Shown: positions 24,786-33,588 of the stretch, piece by piece | Layout of the letters: every line of letters begins with the position of its first letter | Numbering within the stretch: the stretch's first letter is position 1 | NCBI RefSeq assembly: GCF_014845115.1 | Contig: NZ_NKUI01000112.1 | Coordinates: 1 to 52,312, forward strand | DNA length: 52,312 nt | Reading direction: 5' to 3' | From: Methylorubrum zatmanii | Lineage (GTDB): Bacteria > Pseudomonadota > Alphaproteobacteria > Rhizobiales > Beijerinckiaceae | Translations under genes and position numbers: made by a program | The notes under the pieces: model-generated | What the model was told of the DNA's origin: nothing | The model's database searches: none | What the model saw: only the letters and a program-made list of their open reading frames with translations

Positions 24786-26390
24786 ATGGACGCCGCTCCC
24801 GCTCCGCCGGGCCCCCGGGAGGGGCCGACGCCGCTCTTCGGCGCCTACGGCATCGTCAAGCGCTTCGGCGACTTCACCGCCAACGACCGCATCGATCTGG
24901 AGATCCGCGCGGGCGAGATCCACGCCCTGCTCGGTGAGAACGGCGCCGGCAAATCGACCCTGATGAAGATCCTCTACGGCCTGCTGGAGCCGACCGAGGG
25001 CGTCGTCACGCATCAGGGCGACATCGTGCGGCTGGCCAATCCGGAAGCCGCGCGGGCGCTCGGCATCGGCATGGTCTTCCAGCATTTCTCGCTGTGCGAG
25101 AACCTGACGGTGGCCGAGAACATCGCCCTCGTGATGCCGGCCGCGCTGACCGGCCGGGCGCTGGCGGAGCGCATCGCCCGGCTCGGGCAGGATTACGGCC
25201 TGCATCTCGATCCGGCGCGGCCGGTCTGGTCGCTCTCGGCGGGCGAGCGCCAACGCATCGAGATCGTGCGCTGCCTGCTCCAGGATCCCAAGCTGGTGAT
25301 CCTCGACGAGCCGACCTCGGTGCTGACGCCGGGCGAGGCGGAGGCGCTGTTCTCGGTGCTGGAGCGCCTGCGCGACGAGGGCCGGGCGCTGCTCTACATC
25401 TCGCACCGGCTCGACGAGGTGCGCCGCCTCTGCAGCCGGGCCACGATCCTGCGCGCCGGCCGGGTCGTCGGCAGCTGCAACCCCCGCGCGGAGACGGCCC
25501 GCTCGCTCGCCGCGATGATGGTCGGCACCCAGGTGAACGAGGTGCAGCCGAGGGCAGCCCGCAGGGCCGGCGCGGTGCGCCTCGTGCTCGACCGCCTGTC
25601 GCTGCCCGCGCCGGGCCTGCATGCCACGCCGTTGCGGGACATCTCGCTGTCCGTCGCGGGCGGCGAGATCCTGGGGATCGCGGGAATCGCCGGCAACGGC
25701 CAACCGGAGCTGTTCGACGCCCTGTCGGGCGAGAGCCAGGCCCCCGTGCCTGAGGCCGTCCGCCTCGACGGCCGGCCCGTCGGCCATCTCGGCATCAACG
25801 CCCGGCGCCGGCTCGGGGCCGGTTTCGTGCCCGAGGAGCGCAACGGCCATGCCGCGATTCCGCAGATGAGCCTGTCGGACAATGCGCTGCTCTCCCGCCA
25901 TGCCACGGCCCCGCTCAGCCGCTTCGGCCTGTTGCGGCGGGCGCGGGCGCGGGAGCTCGCGCGGCGCGTGATCGAGGCCTTCGACGTGCGCAAGGCAGGT
26001 CCCGACCCGGCCGCCGGCACGCTCTCGGGGGGCAACCTGCAGAAATTCGTGGTCGGGCGGGAGATCCTTGCCGAGCCGGGCATCCTCGTCATCAACCAGC
26101 CGACCTGGGGCGTCGATGCCGCCGCCGCCGCCCAGCTCCGGCAGGCGGTGCTCGACCTCGCCGGGCGGGGCTGCGCGGTGGTCGTGATCAGCCAGGATCT
26201 CGACGAGCTGTTCGAGATCGCCGATTCCATCGCCGTCCTGCATGACGGCCTGCTCTCGCCGCCCGTGCCGGCCGGCGCCACCAGCCGCGCGGCGGTGGGT
26301 CTCCTGATGGGCGGGGCCGAGGAGACCGGGGCGGAGGCCGGCGAAACCCCGGCCGCTCCGGCGCGCCGAGCCCTCGTGCAGGTGCCTTGA
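24786..26390 (+). CDS. BMP-type ABC importer ATPase, double domain (second system)
   Basis: 534 residues with two ABC domains. First domain: Walker A GENGAGKST at residues 50-58, signature LSAGERQRIEI, Walker B LVILDEPTSVLTP. Second domain: GIAGIAGNGQPELFDA, signature SGGNLQKFVVGREI, and GILVINQPTWGVD in place of the usual Walker B acid. It powers uptake with the permeases at 26489 and 27675 and the binding protein at 29118. A 12-bp direct repeat spans the stop codon (26384-26407), so the TGA is duplicated. It is only distantly similar to the ATPase at 9116-10636. Confidence 0.9.
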   Translation: MDAAPAPPGPREGPTPLFGAYGIVKRFGDFTANDRIDLEIRAGEIHALLGENGAGKSTLMKILYGLLEPTEGVVTHQGDIVRLANPEAARALGIGMVFQHFSLCENLTVAENIALVMPAALTGRALAERIARLGQDYGLHLDPARPVWSLSAGERQRIEIVRCLLQDPKLVILDEPTSVLTPGEAEALFSVLERLRDEGRALLYISHRLDEVRRLCSRATILRAGRVVGSCNPRAETARSLAAMMVGTQVNEVQPRAARRAGAVRLVLDRLSLPAPGLHATPLRDISLSVAGGEILGIAGIAGNGQPELFDALSGESQAPVPEAVRLDGRPVGHLGINARRRLGAGFVPEERNGHAAIPQMSLSDNALLSRHATAPLSRFGLLRRARARELARRVIEAFDVRKAGPDPAAGTLSGGNLQKFVVGREILAEPGILVINQPTWGVDAAAAAQLRQAVLDLAGRGCAVVVISQDLDELFEIADSIAVLHDGLLSPPVPAGATSRAAVGLLMGGAEETGAEAGETPAAPARRALVQVP

Positions 26391-26488
26391 GCGGTGCCTT
26401 GAGCGGTGCCCTTGCGCCGGATTCGAACGGACCCGGAAGGCGCTGCGCGTGAGCTGCGATTGGGAAACAGGAACGAAAGGAATGCGCG

Positions 26489-27580
26489 GTGCGCCTTGAT
26501 CTTCTCCCCCGTGCGCGCCGGTCGCCCTGGCTCGACCTGCTCTCGCCCGCCCTCGCCTTCGCCGCCGCGGTCCTGATCGGCGGGCTGGCGGTGGCCGCCT
26601 TCGGCGTCCCGCCGGGACAGGCCTTCCTCGCCTATTTCGTCGCCCCCCTGAGCGAGGCGTGGTCGCTGCAGGAGGTCGCGCTGAAGGCCGCGCCGCTGGC
26701 GCTGATCGCGACGGGCCTCGCCTTCTGCTACCGTGCCAACCTCTGGAACATCGGGGCGGAGGGCCAGGTCGTGATCGGCGGCCTCGCCGGCGGCTGGGTC
26801 GCCATCGCCGCCCATGGCAGCGAGGGCGCCACCGTCTGGATCCTGCCGGCGATGCTGCTCGCCGGCACGACGGCCGGCCTCGCTTACGCGATGATCCCGG
26901 CGCTGCTGCGGGTGAAGCTCGGCGTCTCGGAGATCCTGACCAGCCTGATGCTCGTCTACGTCGCGCAGCTGCTGCTCGACTACATGGTGCGCGGCCCCTT
27001 GCGCGATCCGCAGGGCTACAATTTCCCGCAGAGCGTCGGCTTCGACGAGGCGGCCCGGCTGCCCGCCCTGATGACCGGCGAATCGCTCCATGCGGGGGCG
27101 CCGATCGCCCTCCTGGCGGTCCTGCTGGCGACACTGGTCCTGGCCCGCACCCTGTTCGGCTTCGAGGTGCGCGCCGTCGGCGCGAGCCCGCGGGCGGCGC
27201 GCTTCGCCGGCTTCTCGGACGCGCGCCTGACCCTCGCGGTCTTCGCGATCTCCGGCGGGGCGGCGGGGCTCGCCGGCATCTGTGAGGTGGCCGGCCGGAT
27301 CGGCCAGCTCCAACCCGAGATCTCCCCCGGCTACGGCTTCACCGCGATCATCGTCGCCTTCCTCGGCCGCCTCAGCCCGCCCGGCATTCTCCTCGCGGCC
27401 CTCGTGATCGCGGTGACGACGATCGGTGGGGAGGGGGCGCAGATCGACCTGAAGCTGCCGCTCGATCTGACCCGCGCCTTCCAGGGCCTGCTGCTCTGCC
27501 TCGTGCTCGGGGCCGATGTGCTCACGCGCTACCACATCCGGATCGTGCCGGGCGGCGCGGGCGGCGGGGCGCTGCCGTGA
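26489..27580 (+). CDS. BMP-type ABC importer permease (second system, first)
   Basis: 363 residues with GTG start preceded by GAAAGGAATGC. About nine or ten membrane segments; landmarks RANLWNIGAEGQVVIGGL and LGVSEILTSLMLVYVAQLLLDY (the latter only indicative). It belongs to the BPD_transp_2 permeases and pairs with the permease 94 bp downstream. The middle loop with RGPLRDPQGYNFPQS matches the periplasmic loop seen in the first system's permease (YGPWRDPESNFPNS), supporting similar substrates. Confidence 0.88.
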   Translation: MRLDLLPRARRSPWLDLLSPALAFAAAVLIGGLAVAAFGVPPGQAFLAYFVAPLSEAWSLQEVALKAAPLALIATGLAFCYRANLWNIGAEGQVVIGGLAGGWVAIAAHGSEGATVWILPAMLLAGTTAGLAYAMIPALLRVKLGVSEILTSLMLVYVAQLLLDYMVRGPLRDPQGYNFPQSVGFDEAARLPALMTGESLHAGAPIALLAVLLATLVLARTLFGFEVRAVGASPRAARFAGFSDARLTLAVFAISGGAAGLAGICEVAGRIGQLQPEISPGYGFTAIIVAFLGRLSPPGILLAALVIAVTTIGGEGAQIDLKLPLDLTRAFQGLLLCLVLGADVLTRYHIRIVPGGAGGGALP

Positions 27581-27674
27581 GCGCCCCGGCCCGGCATTCC
27601 GCCACCCAGCCCCCGACATCCAAGATCTCGACCTTCAAGACCCTGCCCCCGAGACAAGGCCGGAGAGCGCCGCC

Positions 27675-28601
27675 ATGAGCCTCGACATCCTCCAGATGGT
27701 GCTCGTCACGGTGCTGACGGCGGCGACGCCGCTGATCCTGGCCGCCATCGGCGAACTCGTCGTCGAACGCTCCGGCGTGCTCAATCTCGGGGTCGAGGGC
27801 ATGATGGTGCTCGGCGCGGCCGCGGGCTTCGCCGTCGCCACCGAGACCGGATCGACCCTGCTCGGCGCCCTCGGCGGAGCCGGGTCGGGCCTGCTGCTCG
27901 CGGCCCTGTTCGGCCTGCTCACCGTGGGGTTGGCGGCCAACCAAGTCGCCGCGGGGCTGGCCCTGACCATCCTCGGCCTCGGCCTCTCGGGTCTCGTCGG
28001 CGCCGGCTATGTCGGGATGAAGCGCGATCCGGCGCCGCATCTCCACCTGCCCGGCCTCACCGACCTGCCGGGGATCGGGCACTTGCTGTTCGGGCACGAC
28101 GCCTTCGTCTACGCGGCCCTCCTGCTCGTGGCCGGAACCTGGTGGTTCCTGTGGCGCAGCCGCGCCGGGCTGAGCCTGCGGGCCATCGGGGACGACCACA
28201 CCGCGACCCATGCCCTCGGGCTCAAGGTGCGCAGAATCCGCTTCCTCGCCGTGCTGTTCGGCGGCGCCTGCGCCGGGCTCGCGGGCGCGTATCTCTCCCT
28301 CGCCTACACCCCGTTCTGGGCACCCGCGATGACCGCCGGACGCGGCTGGATCGCCCTGGCGCTCGTGGTCTTCGCCTCCTGGCAGCCCCTGCGGGTCGCC
28401 GCCGGGGCGCTGCTCTTCGGCGGGGCCACCGTCCTCCAGCTTCACGCCCAGGCGGCGGGGCTCGGCCTGCCCGGCCAGCTGCTCTCGGCCATGCCCTATC
28501 TCGCCACCATCCTGGCCCTGGTGCTGCTGTCGCTCGGGCGCCGCCGGGGCGGTTCGCCGGCACCGGCCGCCCTCGGCCGCGTCTTCGCCCCGAGCCGGTG
28601 A
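27675..28601 (+). CDS. BMP-type ABC importer permease (second system, second)
   Basis: 308 residues from the ATG at 27675, after GGAGAGCGCCGCC. About nine membrane segments; landmarks VERSGVLNLGVEGMMVLGA and TAGRGWIALALVVFASWQPLRV in the usual positions. It corresponds to the permease at 6915-7850 of the first system. It is followed by 516 bp before the binding-protein gene, an unusually long gap inside an importer operon. Confidence 0.88.
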   Translation: MSLDILQMVLVTVLTAATPLILAAIGELVVERSGVLNLGVEGMMVLGAAAGFAVATETGSTLLGALGGAGSGLLLAALFGLLTVGLAANQVAAGLALTILGLGLSGLVGAGYVGMKRDPAPHLHLPGLTDLPGIGHLLFGHDAFVYAALLLVAGTWWFLWRSRAGLSLRAIGDDHTATHALGLKVRRIRFLAVLFGGACAGLAGAYLSLAYTPFWAPAMTAGRGWIALALVVFASWQPLRVAAGALLFGGATVLQLHAQAAGLGLPGQLLSAMPYLATILALVLLSLGRRRGGSPAPAALGRVFAPSR

Positions 28602-29117
28602 GGCCCTACCGAGAGGGGTCGGGGCATGACGCGAAAGCGTGCAGGCGCGGATGTCTTTTTGGGCGCCCGCGCCGCCGATCCCGAATTTTCGAAGGTAAAA
28701 CCGCCTCCGGTCGGTGCCGAAACGTTGGCCTCCTCTTGAGGATTGGACAGGTCCAATCCCAACAAAGCTTGAAGCCGCCCCGACAAGACGGACCGCCTTC
28801 CGCGCCAGCCCCCTCTTGCTCTCGCAGCCATCTTCTCGGCAGCGCGGGCGGCCGCCACGGCCGAGGCCGGCGTGATCGGCCGCTACAGGCCGGGCATCAC
28901 GAACGAACCGTCCCGCCGAACATGTAGGGTTCGAAGGGCAAGCCCTTCGTGGGTCCGGGGCAAAGCCCTGGAAATGTCGGGCTTGCGCCCGCCCCCCCGC
29001 CGAAGGGACGATCCCTGTGGCCGTCCTGGCCCTGGTCTTGCTCCGGACATCCCGGGGCGACCGCGCGCGGCGCCGACAAATCGCGGCGGGCAACGCCGCC
29101 GAAAAGGGGCAACATCC
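28602..29117. promoter_or_regulatory. Long gap before the binding protein, with palindromes
   Basis: No supportable gene. It holds a perfect 9-bp inverted repeat with a 2-bp centre, GGATTGGAC (28740-28748) and GTCCAATCC (28751-28759), a good operator candidate. A second perfect hairpin, CGAAGGGC (28932-28939) with GCCCTTCG (28942-28949), lies nearer the gene. The binding-protein gene may therefore have its own promoter and control, letting it be expressed above the membrane components. Confidence 0.5.
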
Positions 29118-30191
29118 ATGATGGGCAGCATCGTCACGCGATTGGCCGGGGCGCTCCTGTGCGCGACATGCGCGCTGGCTCCGGCACGGGCGGCGGACAA
29201 GCTCAAGGTCGGCTTCGTCTATGTCGGCCCTATCGCCGATTACGGCTACTCCTACCAGCACGATCTCAGCCGCAAGGCGCTGGCCGAGGCGCTGCCCGAC
29301 AAGGTCGAGACGACGTTTGTCGAGAACGTGCCCGAGGCCGACAGCGAACGCGCCATCGAGAAGCTCGCCCGCTCGGGCGCCGGCCTGATCTTCACGACCT
29401 CCTTCGGCTTCATGGAGCCGACCCTGAAGGTCGCCAAGAAGTTTCCGAAGGTGAAGTTCGAGCACGCCACCGGCTTCAAGCGGGCCGACAACGTCTCCAC
29501 CTACTCGGCGCGCTTCTACGAGGGCCGCTACATCTGCGGAAAGATCGCGGGCAAGCTGTCGAAATCGGGCACCGTCGGCTACATCGCCTCCTTCCCGATC
29601 CCCGAGGTCGTGAGCGGCATCAACGCGTTCATGCTCGGCGCGCAGTCGGTCAATCCGAACATCAAGGTCAAGATCGTCTGGGTGAACACGTGGTTCGACC
29701 CCGGCAAGGAAGCGGAGGCCGCCAAGGCGCTGCTGGCGCAGGGCGCCGACATCCTCACGCAGCACACCGATTCCGCCGCGCCGCTGCAGGAGGCGGAGAA
29801 GGCGGGCAAGCTCGCCTTCGGCCAGTCCTCCGACCAGTACCGCTTCGCCCCGAAGGCCCAGCTCACCTCGATCGTCGACGACTGGAACGGCTACGTGATC
29901 GGGGAGGCCAAGGCCGTGCTCGACGGCACGTGGAAGAGCCATGACAGCTGGGGCGGCATCAAGGACGGCATGGTCGTGCTGGCGCCCTTCACCAACATGC
30001 CCGACGACGTGAAGGCGCTCGCCGAGGAGACCAAGAAGGGCATCGCCGAGGGCAGGATCCACCCGTTCCAGGGACCGGTGATCAAGCAGGACGGCTCGGT
30101 CGCCGTGAAGGAGGGCGAGCAGGCGCCCGATCCGATGATCCTCGGCATGAACTGGTACGTGAAGGGGATCGACGACAAGCTGACCCAGTAG
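29118..30191 (+). CDS. BMP-family substrate-binding protein (second system)
   Basis: 357 residues starting at the first of two adjacent ATG codons (29118 and 29121). A signal peptide (LAGALLCATCALAPARA, cleavage near residue 26) leads into a BMP/PnrA-like domain: VGFVYVGPIADYGYSYQHD, FVENVPEADSERAIEKL, GAQSVNPNIKVKIVWVNTWFD, DILTQHTDS. Distinct from the two paralogues at 10.7-13.1 kb. Relatives bind purine nucleosides or bases. A strong hairpin follows at 30222-30255. Confidence 0.91.
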   Translation: MMGSIVTRLAGALLCATCALAPARAADKLKVGFVYVGPIADYGYSYQHDLSRKALAEALPDKVETTFVENVPEADSERAIEKLARSGAGLIFTTSFGFMEPTLKVAKKFPKVKFEHATGFKRADNVSTYSARFYEGRYICGKIAGKLSKSGTVGYIASFPIPEVVSGINAFMLGAQSVNPNIKVKIVWVNTWFDPGKEAEAAKALLAQGADILTQHTDSAAPLQEAEKAGKLAFGQSSDQYRFAPKAQLTSIVDDWNGYVIGEAKAVLDGTWKSHDSWGGIKDGMVVLAPFTNMPDDVKALAEETKKGIAEGRIHPFQGPVIKQDGSVAVKEGEQAPDPMILGMNWYVKGIDDKLTQ

Positions 30192-30221
30192 AGGCGGGGC
30201 GGAACCACGCTTCCCGAGAAG

Positions 30222-30255
30222 AGAGGCGCCGCCGGAGCGATCCGGCGGCGCCTCT
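30222..30255. terminator. Strong hairpin terminator
   Basis: 15-bp perfect stem (30222-30236 with 30241-30255) and a GCGA loop between the end of the binding-protein gene (30191) and the stop of the convergent small gene (30273). CTTCGCGTTG follows. Likely bidirectional. Confidence 0.75.
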
Positions 30256-30272
30256 TCGCGTTGCGAGGCCGA

Positions 30273-30551
30273 TCAGGGACGCGGCGGCGGCGCGGGCGGC
30301 AGGGTGCGTGCATCGGCCGGCGGCGGGGGCGGCGTCTCGGCCGGGATGCCGATGCCGGGTGCCGCCGGAAGGGCATCGCCGGAGCGGATCGCCTCCCGCT
30401 CGTTCGGGAGGGCAGCCGCCCCTTCCGTACCGCCCGGGGCGGTCGCCCCCGGGGTTCCGGCCGGGGCGCCGGTCGATCCCTGGGCGAAGGCGGCATGGCC
30501 GAGACCGGCGAGGGCGCACAGGGCGAGCGTAGCTGTCGTGATGAGGCGCAT
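30273..30551 (-). CDS. Small secreted Pro/Ala-rich protein
   Basis: 92 residues. Clear signal peptide (MRLITTATLALCALAGLGHAAFA, cleavage near residue 23), then a short low-complexity mature part with GATAPGG, NEREAIRSGDALP and a proline-rich tail. It shares the APGG motif shortly after the cleavage site with the proteins at 30732, 45215 and 45709. Function unknown; exported and probably periplasmic. The start at 30551 is set by the signal peptide. Confidence 0.72.
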   Translation of the reverse strand: MRLITTATLALCALAGLGHAAFAQGSTGAPAGTPGATAPGGTEGAAALPNEREAIRSGDALPAAPGIGIPAETPPPPPADARTLPPAPPPRP

Positions 30552-30629
30552 GGGGACTGACTTTCCGGTTGCGACGAGGGAATGAGCGCGTCGTCGGGCC
30601 GCCTGGGCCGTGGGCCTTCCCGGACTCGT

Positions 30630-30735
30630 ACCAAATCCGGTTGATCCCATCGCGCCGGCGCGATGGGGGCCCTCCTCAGGCGCCGCGCGGGCTGGCCGAT
30701 CCGGGACCGCTTGAGGCAAGCGGAGCCCGTCTCAG
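30630..30735. repeat. Two-hairpin dispersed repeat, copy 3
   Basis: Begins ACCAAATCCGG and ends CCCGTCTCAG, overlapping the stop codon at 30732-30734. The left hairpin has a variant loop (ATCGCGCCGGCGCGAT). The right stem is imperfect compared with the other copies, suggesting decay or a recent recombination. Confidence 0.8.
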
Positions 30736-30938
30736 CGATGCCGCTTCCTGTGGGATCGAGCGGCCTTGCCGCGCCGCCCGCCCGGAGCGGTCACGCGCGA
30801 TTGGCCCGCCGGCGGCGTCACCGTCCCCTGGGCACGGGCACCGGGCGCCGTCGCGACGCCGCTGCCGAGGCAGAAGGCGGCGACGATCCAAGCAAGGAGG
30901 GGAAGGCTGAGGCCGAGACCGGCCCGTTTCGCGCGCAT
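30732..30938 (-). CDS. Small basic secreted protein
   Basis: 68 residues: a signal-anchor or signal peptide (LGLSLPLLAWIVAAFCLGSGVA, then ATAPGARA) and a very basic tail with VTAPGGRRGKAARSHRKRHR. The APGG motif links it to the neighbouring small gene and to the pair near 45 kb. The stop codon is supplied by repeat copy 3. Function unknown. Start at 30938 chosen for the basic residues before the hydrophobic stretch. Confidence 0.55.
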   Translation of the reverse strand: MRAKRAGLGLSLPLLAWIVAAFCLGSGVATAPGARAQGTVTPPAGQSRVTAPGGRRGKAARSHRKRHR

Positions 30939-31032
30939 CGTGGACACTCCCGCGGGACCGCGATGGCCACCGCTTCCACGATCCGCGGCAGCAAGGGCCA
31001 TGCCGCCGCCGAGGCGGAGGGACTCAGTCCGA

Positions 31033-31137
31033 TCACATCCGATTGATCCCTTCGGGATGGCGGCTCTGGGCTTCGTTCAGGCACCCCGCGGGCTCGCTGA
31101 TCCCGCATGCGGTCGGATTGACCGGAAGCGGGATCAA
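31033..31137. repeat. Two-hairpin dispersed repeat, copy 4
   Basis: Diverged copy with ACATCCGATTGATCCC at the left and a right stem pairing TGATCCCGC with GCGGGATCA. The outer-stem sequence differs from copies 1, 2 and 5 but pairing is retained. It provides the TGA of the CocE-like gene (31134-31136). Confidence 0.75.
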
Positions 31138-32780
31138 TCGAGGGCCGGCAGCAGCAACCGCGACGCTCGCCCGGCGCCGTGACGCAGGGCGAGCACGATG
31201 ATGTGCGCCTGCATCGTCCCGGCCGCCTCCGGGCTGTGACCGGTGCCCGGATTGACCGCGAAGGCCGGCCAGGCGGCGGCCTGGAGCGAGAGACGCAGGC
31301 GCTGGCCCGGTTGCAGCGTGCAGCACACCGCCCGCATGGCGATGCGCCGCGGTCCCGGCGCCGCCGCATCCGCCACCCGCAGATGACCGGCGGTCAGGGT
31401 GATGGCGCGTCCATCCGGCTCGACGAGGGAGAGTGTCGCGTGCAGGTCGTGGCTCGCCGCCGCGGTCTCGACGAACAGCTCCGCCGCGACGCGTCCGGCC
31501 AGCCGCAGACTCTTCGCGAGGATCGGGCCGTCATAGACCGCGACATCGGCACGGTCGTCCAGGGCGGCGCGGTCCTGATAGCCGGGGGGCGTCCCCCATG
31601 CCCCCCCGAGGATCGGTGCCGGGCGCCAGGGATCGTGCACGAGACGGTCCTCGCCCGAATCCGCCGGCTCGGTCGCGAGGCGACCGCTCGCGGCGGTCGC
31701 CGCGAGACCGTCCGAGGCCAGATAGAGGGCGGTCGGCTCCGGCTCGGGCCAGGCGGGAAAGCCGATCCAGCCGCGGGCCCCGACATCGAACAGGCGCACG
31801 GGCGCTCCGGGATCCCCGCGCCCGTGCAGCACGTGATCGAGGAAGGCGAGGGTGGCGCGGTCGACCGGCGTGACGGCCTCCGGCCCGAGATCCAGGCAGC
31901 CGACCCGGCGGCCCCACGGGGCGTGCGTCCAGGGACCGACGAGAAGGCGCTGCGGTGACGGCCCGGCCCGGAAGGCGTCGTAGGCGCCGAGCGTGCCGTC
32001 GAGCAGGAAGTCCTGCCAGCCGCCGACATGCAGGCCGGGCACGGCCGGCGCGCTCCCGGCGAGGAGGCGGGCCGGCGCGATCCGGTCCCAGTAGGCCGGA
32101 TCGTCGCCGATCCAGTCGCCGTAATGGTGATCGGCGGCGTAGCGCGCGAGCCCATCGGGCCGGGCCGCGACCGGGCCGTTCCAGGGCGTGCCGCGCGCGA
32201 TCCCGGCCAGTGCTTCGAAGGCGGGCGCGTCGCCCCGCAGGCGTGCGACCTCCGCGCCCATCTGGCCGGCCCAACCGAGATTGCCCGCGAGCCCGAAGGC
32301 GCCGCCGGTGAAGGCCCAGTCGTCGCGGATGTCCCATCCGCCCATCGCCGGCACGATCGCGTCGGGCCGCTTGGTGCCCGCGCGCAGGGCGCCCGCCAGC
32401 GCCAGGAACTGCGTCACCGCCTGATAGCTGAAGCCGTAGGTCGCGACCCGGCCGTCCGATCCGGGAAGGTCCGCCGCCCAGGCCAGCGTCGCCGCACCGT
32501 CCGTGGCCTCGTTCTCGAACAGGCGGAACGCGCCGCCGCTGCCGCCGCGACCGCGCACGTCCTGGACCACGACGAGGTAGCCGCGGGCGGCGTACCAGGC
32601 CGGATGCGCGAGCGTCAGCGTCGAGGCGATGGCGCGGCCATAGGGCTGGCGCATCAGCAGGACCGGATGGCGGCCCGGTCCGGCGGGACGCCAGAGATCG
32701 GCGACGAGCCCGATCCCGTCCGGCAGCGTCAGCCGCGCCGTCTCGGGCTCGGCGACCGGCAGGAGGGTCTCAGCGGACAT
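31134..32780 (-). CDS. CocE/NonD-family hydrolase
   Basis: 548 residues of the X-Pro dipeptidyl-peptidase/cocaine-esterase family: an alpha/beta-hydrolase domain followed by a C-terminal jelly-roll domain. The nucleophile serine is S118 in YGFSYQA; an aspartate and histidine are expected later (WTHAPWGR is the likely histidine region). VLLMRQPYGR and VVVQDVRGRGGS are family landmarks. Cytoplasmic, no signal peptide. Such enzymes cleave esters or amides. It is the last gene of a ten-gene operon and its start overlaps the creatininase-like gene by 11 bp, so it probably acts late in that pathway or on an activated intermediate. Substrate unknown. Confidence 0.88.
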   Translation of the reverse strand: MSAETLLPVAEPETARLTLPDGIGLVADLWRPAGPGRHPVLLMRQPYGRAIASTLTLAHPAWYAARGYLVVVQDVRGRGGSGGAFRLFENEATDGAATLAWAADLPGSDGRVATYGFSYQAVTQFLALAGALRAGTKRPDAIVPAMGGWDIRDDWAFTGGAFGLAGNLGWAGQMGAEVARLRGDAPAFEALAGIARGTPWNGPVAARPDGLARYAADHHYGDWIGDDPAYWDRIAPARLLAGSAPAVPGLHVGGWQDFLLDGTLGAYDAFRAGPSPQRLLVGPWTHAPWGRRVGCLDLGPEAVTPVDRATLAFLDHVLHGRGDPGAPVRLFDVGARGWIGFPAWPEPEPTALYLASDGLAATAASGRLATEPADSGEDRLVHDPWRPAPILGGAWGTPPGYQDRAALDDRADVAVYDGPILAKSLRLAGRVAAELFVETAAASHDLHATLSLVEPDGRAITLTAGHLRVADAAAPGPRRIAMRAVCCTLQPGQRLRLSLQAAAWPAFAVNPGTGHSPEAAGTMQAHIIVLALRHGAGRASRLLLPALD

Positions 32781-33588
32781 CGAAGGCGGTCCCGGAGCCG
32801 AGGCGTTCGAGGGGGAAGTCCGAGATCTCGCGCACCAATCGCACCACGCCCGAGGCGGCGCGCTCCACGAGTTCGGCCCCGCGCCGGGCATCCGCCGCCG
32901 CCGCATCGCCGCTGACGCCGGCGGGGTGGAGATCCTGCGCCATCCAGCCGAAGCCGACCCGCCCCTCCGGGGTCAGCAAGCCGCCGCTCCGCTCCATCGC
33001 GACCGAGAGCGGCACGAAATCCTGCGCCCGTTCCATGCGGACGAGGTCGGGGTGGAGCGCCAGCATCGCGCTGGTCTCGATCTCGCCGCCATGGATGCCG
33101 TGGCGCCGCTCGGCCTGGGAGAACAGGTCGTCCATCGGCGTGATCCCGCTCCAGCCGCAGCCGACCGCGAGCATGCCGAGCCGGACGCGCAGTTCGCGGG
33201 TCACGATCTCCATCACCTGCGGCTGCCCGCCATGGCTGTTGAGGATGAGGAGGCGGCGGCAACCGGCGCGGTGCACGCTTTCCGCCGTCTCGATCCAGAG
33301 GCGCGCCAGGGTCTCGTAGGACAGGCTGAGCGTGCCGGGGAAGGCATGGTGCTCGTTCGACTTGCCGATGGGCAGCATCGGCAGGACGAGGGCCGGCAGA
33401 TCGTCGGGCATCAGCGCCACGGCCCGGGCGAGGATGCCGGCATTGATCGCCGCATCGACCCGCACCGGCAGGTGCGGCCCGTGCTGCTCGACCGCCGCCA
33501 CCGGCAGGATCGCGACGAGCCCGTCCCAATCGAGGCGTGAAAACTCCTCCGTGGTCAGATCCCACCACCAGCGCGAGAGAGAGTGCAT
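32770..33588 (-). CDS. Creatininase-family amidohydrolase
   Basis: 272 residues with a complete creatininase-type metal site: E34, H36 and D45 in VEQHGPHLPVRVD, H119 in LNSHGGQ, and the glutamate-containing HGGEIETS segment. It is therefore likely to be an active metal-dependent amide hydrolase, in contrast to the atypical paralogue at 4963-5778. Its ATG overlaps the ligase stop codon by one base (TGATG), and its end overlaps the CocE-like start. The position next to an oxygenase and ligase suggests hydrolysis of a cyclic or formyl amide produced in the pathway (inference). Confidence 0.9.
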   Translation of the reverse strand: MHSLSRWWWDLTTEEFSRLDWDGLVAILPVAAVEQHGPHLPVRVDAAINAGILARAVALMPDDLPALVLPMLPIGKSNEHHAFPGTLSLSYETLARLWIETAESVHRAGCRRLLILNSHGGQPQVMEIVTRELRVRLGMLAVGCGWSGITPMDDLFSQAERRHGIHGGEIETSAMLALHPDLVRMERAQDFVPLSVAMERSGGLLTPEGRVGFGWMAQDLHPAGVSGDAAAADARRGAELVERAASGVVRLVREISDFPLERLGSGTAFDVR

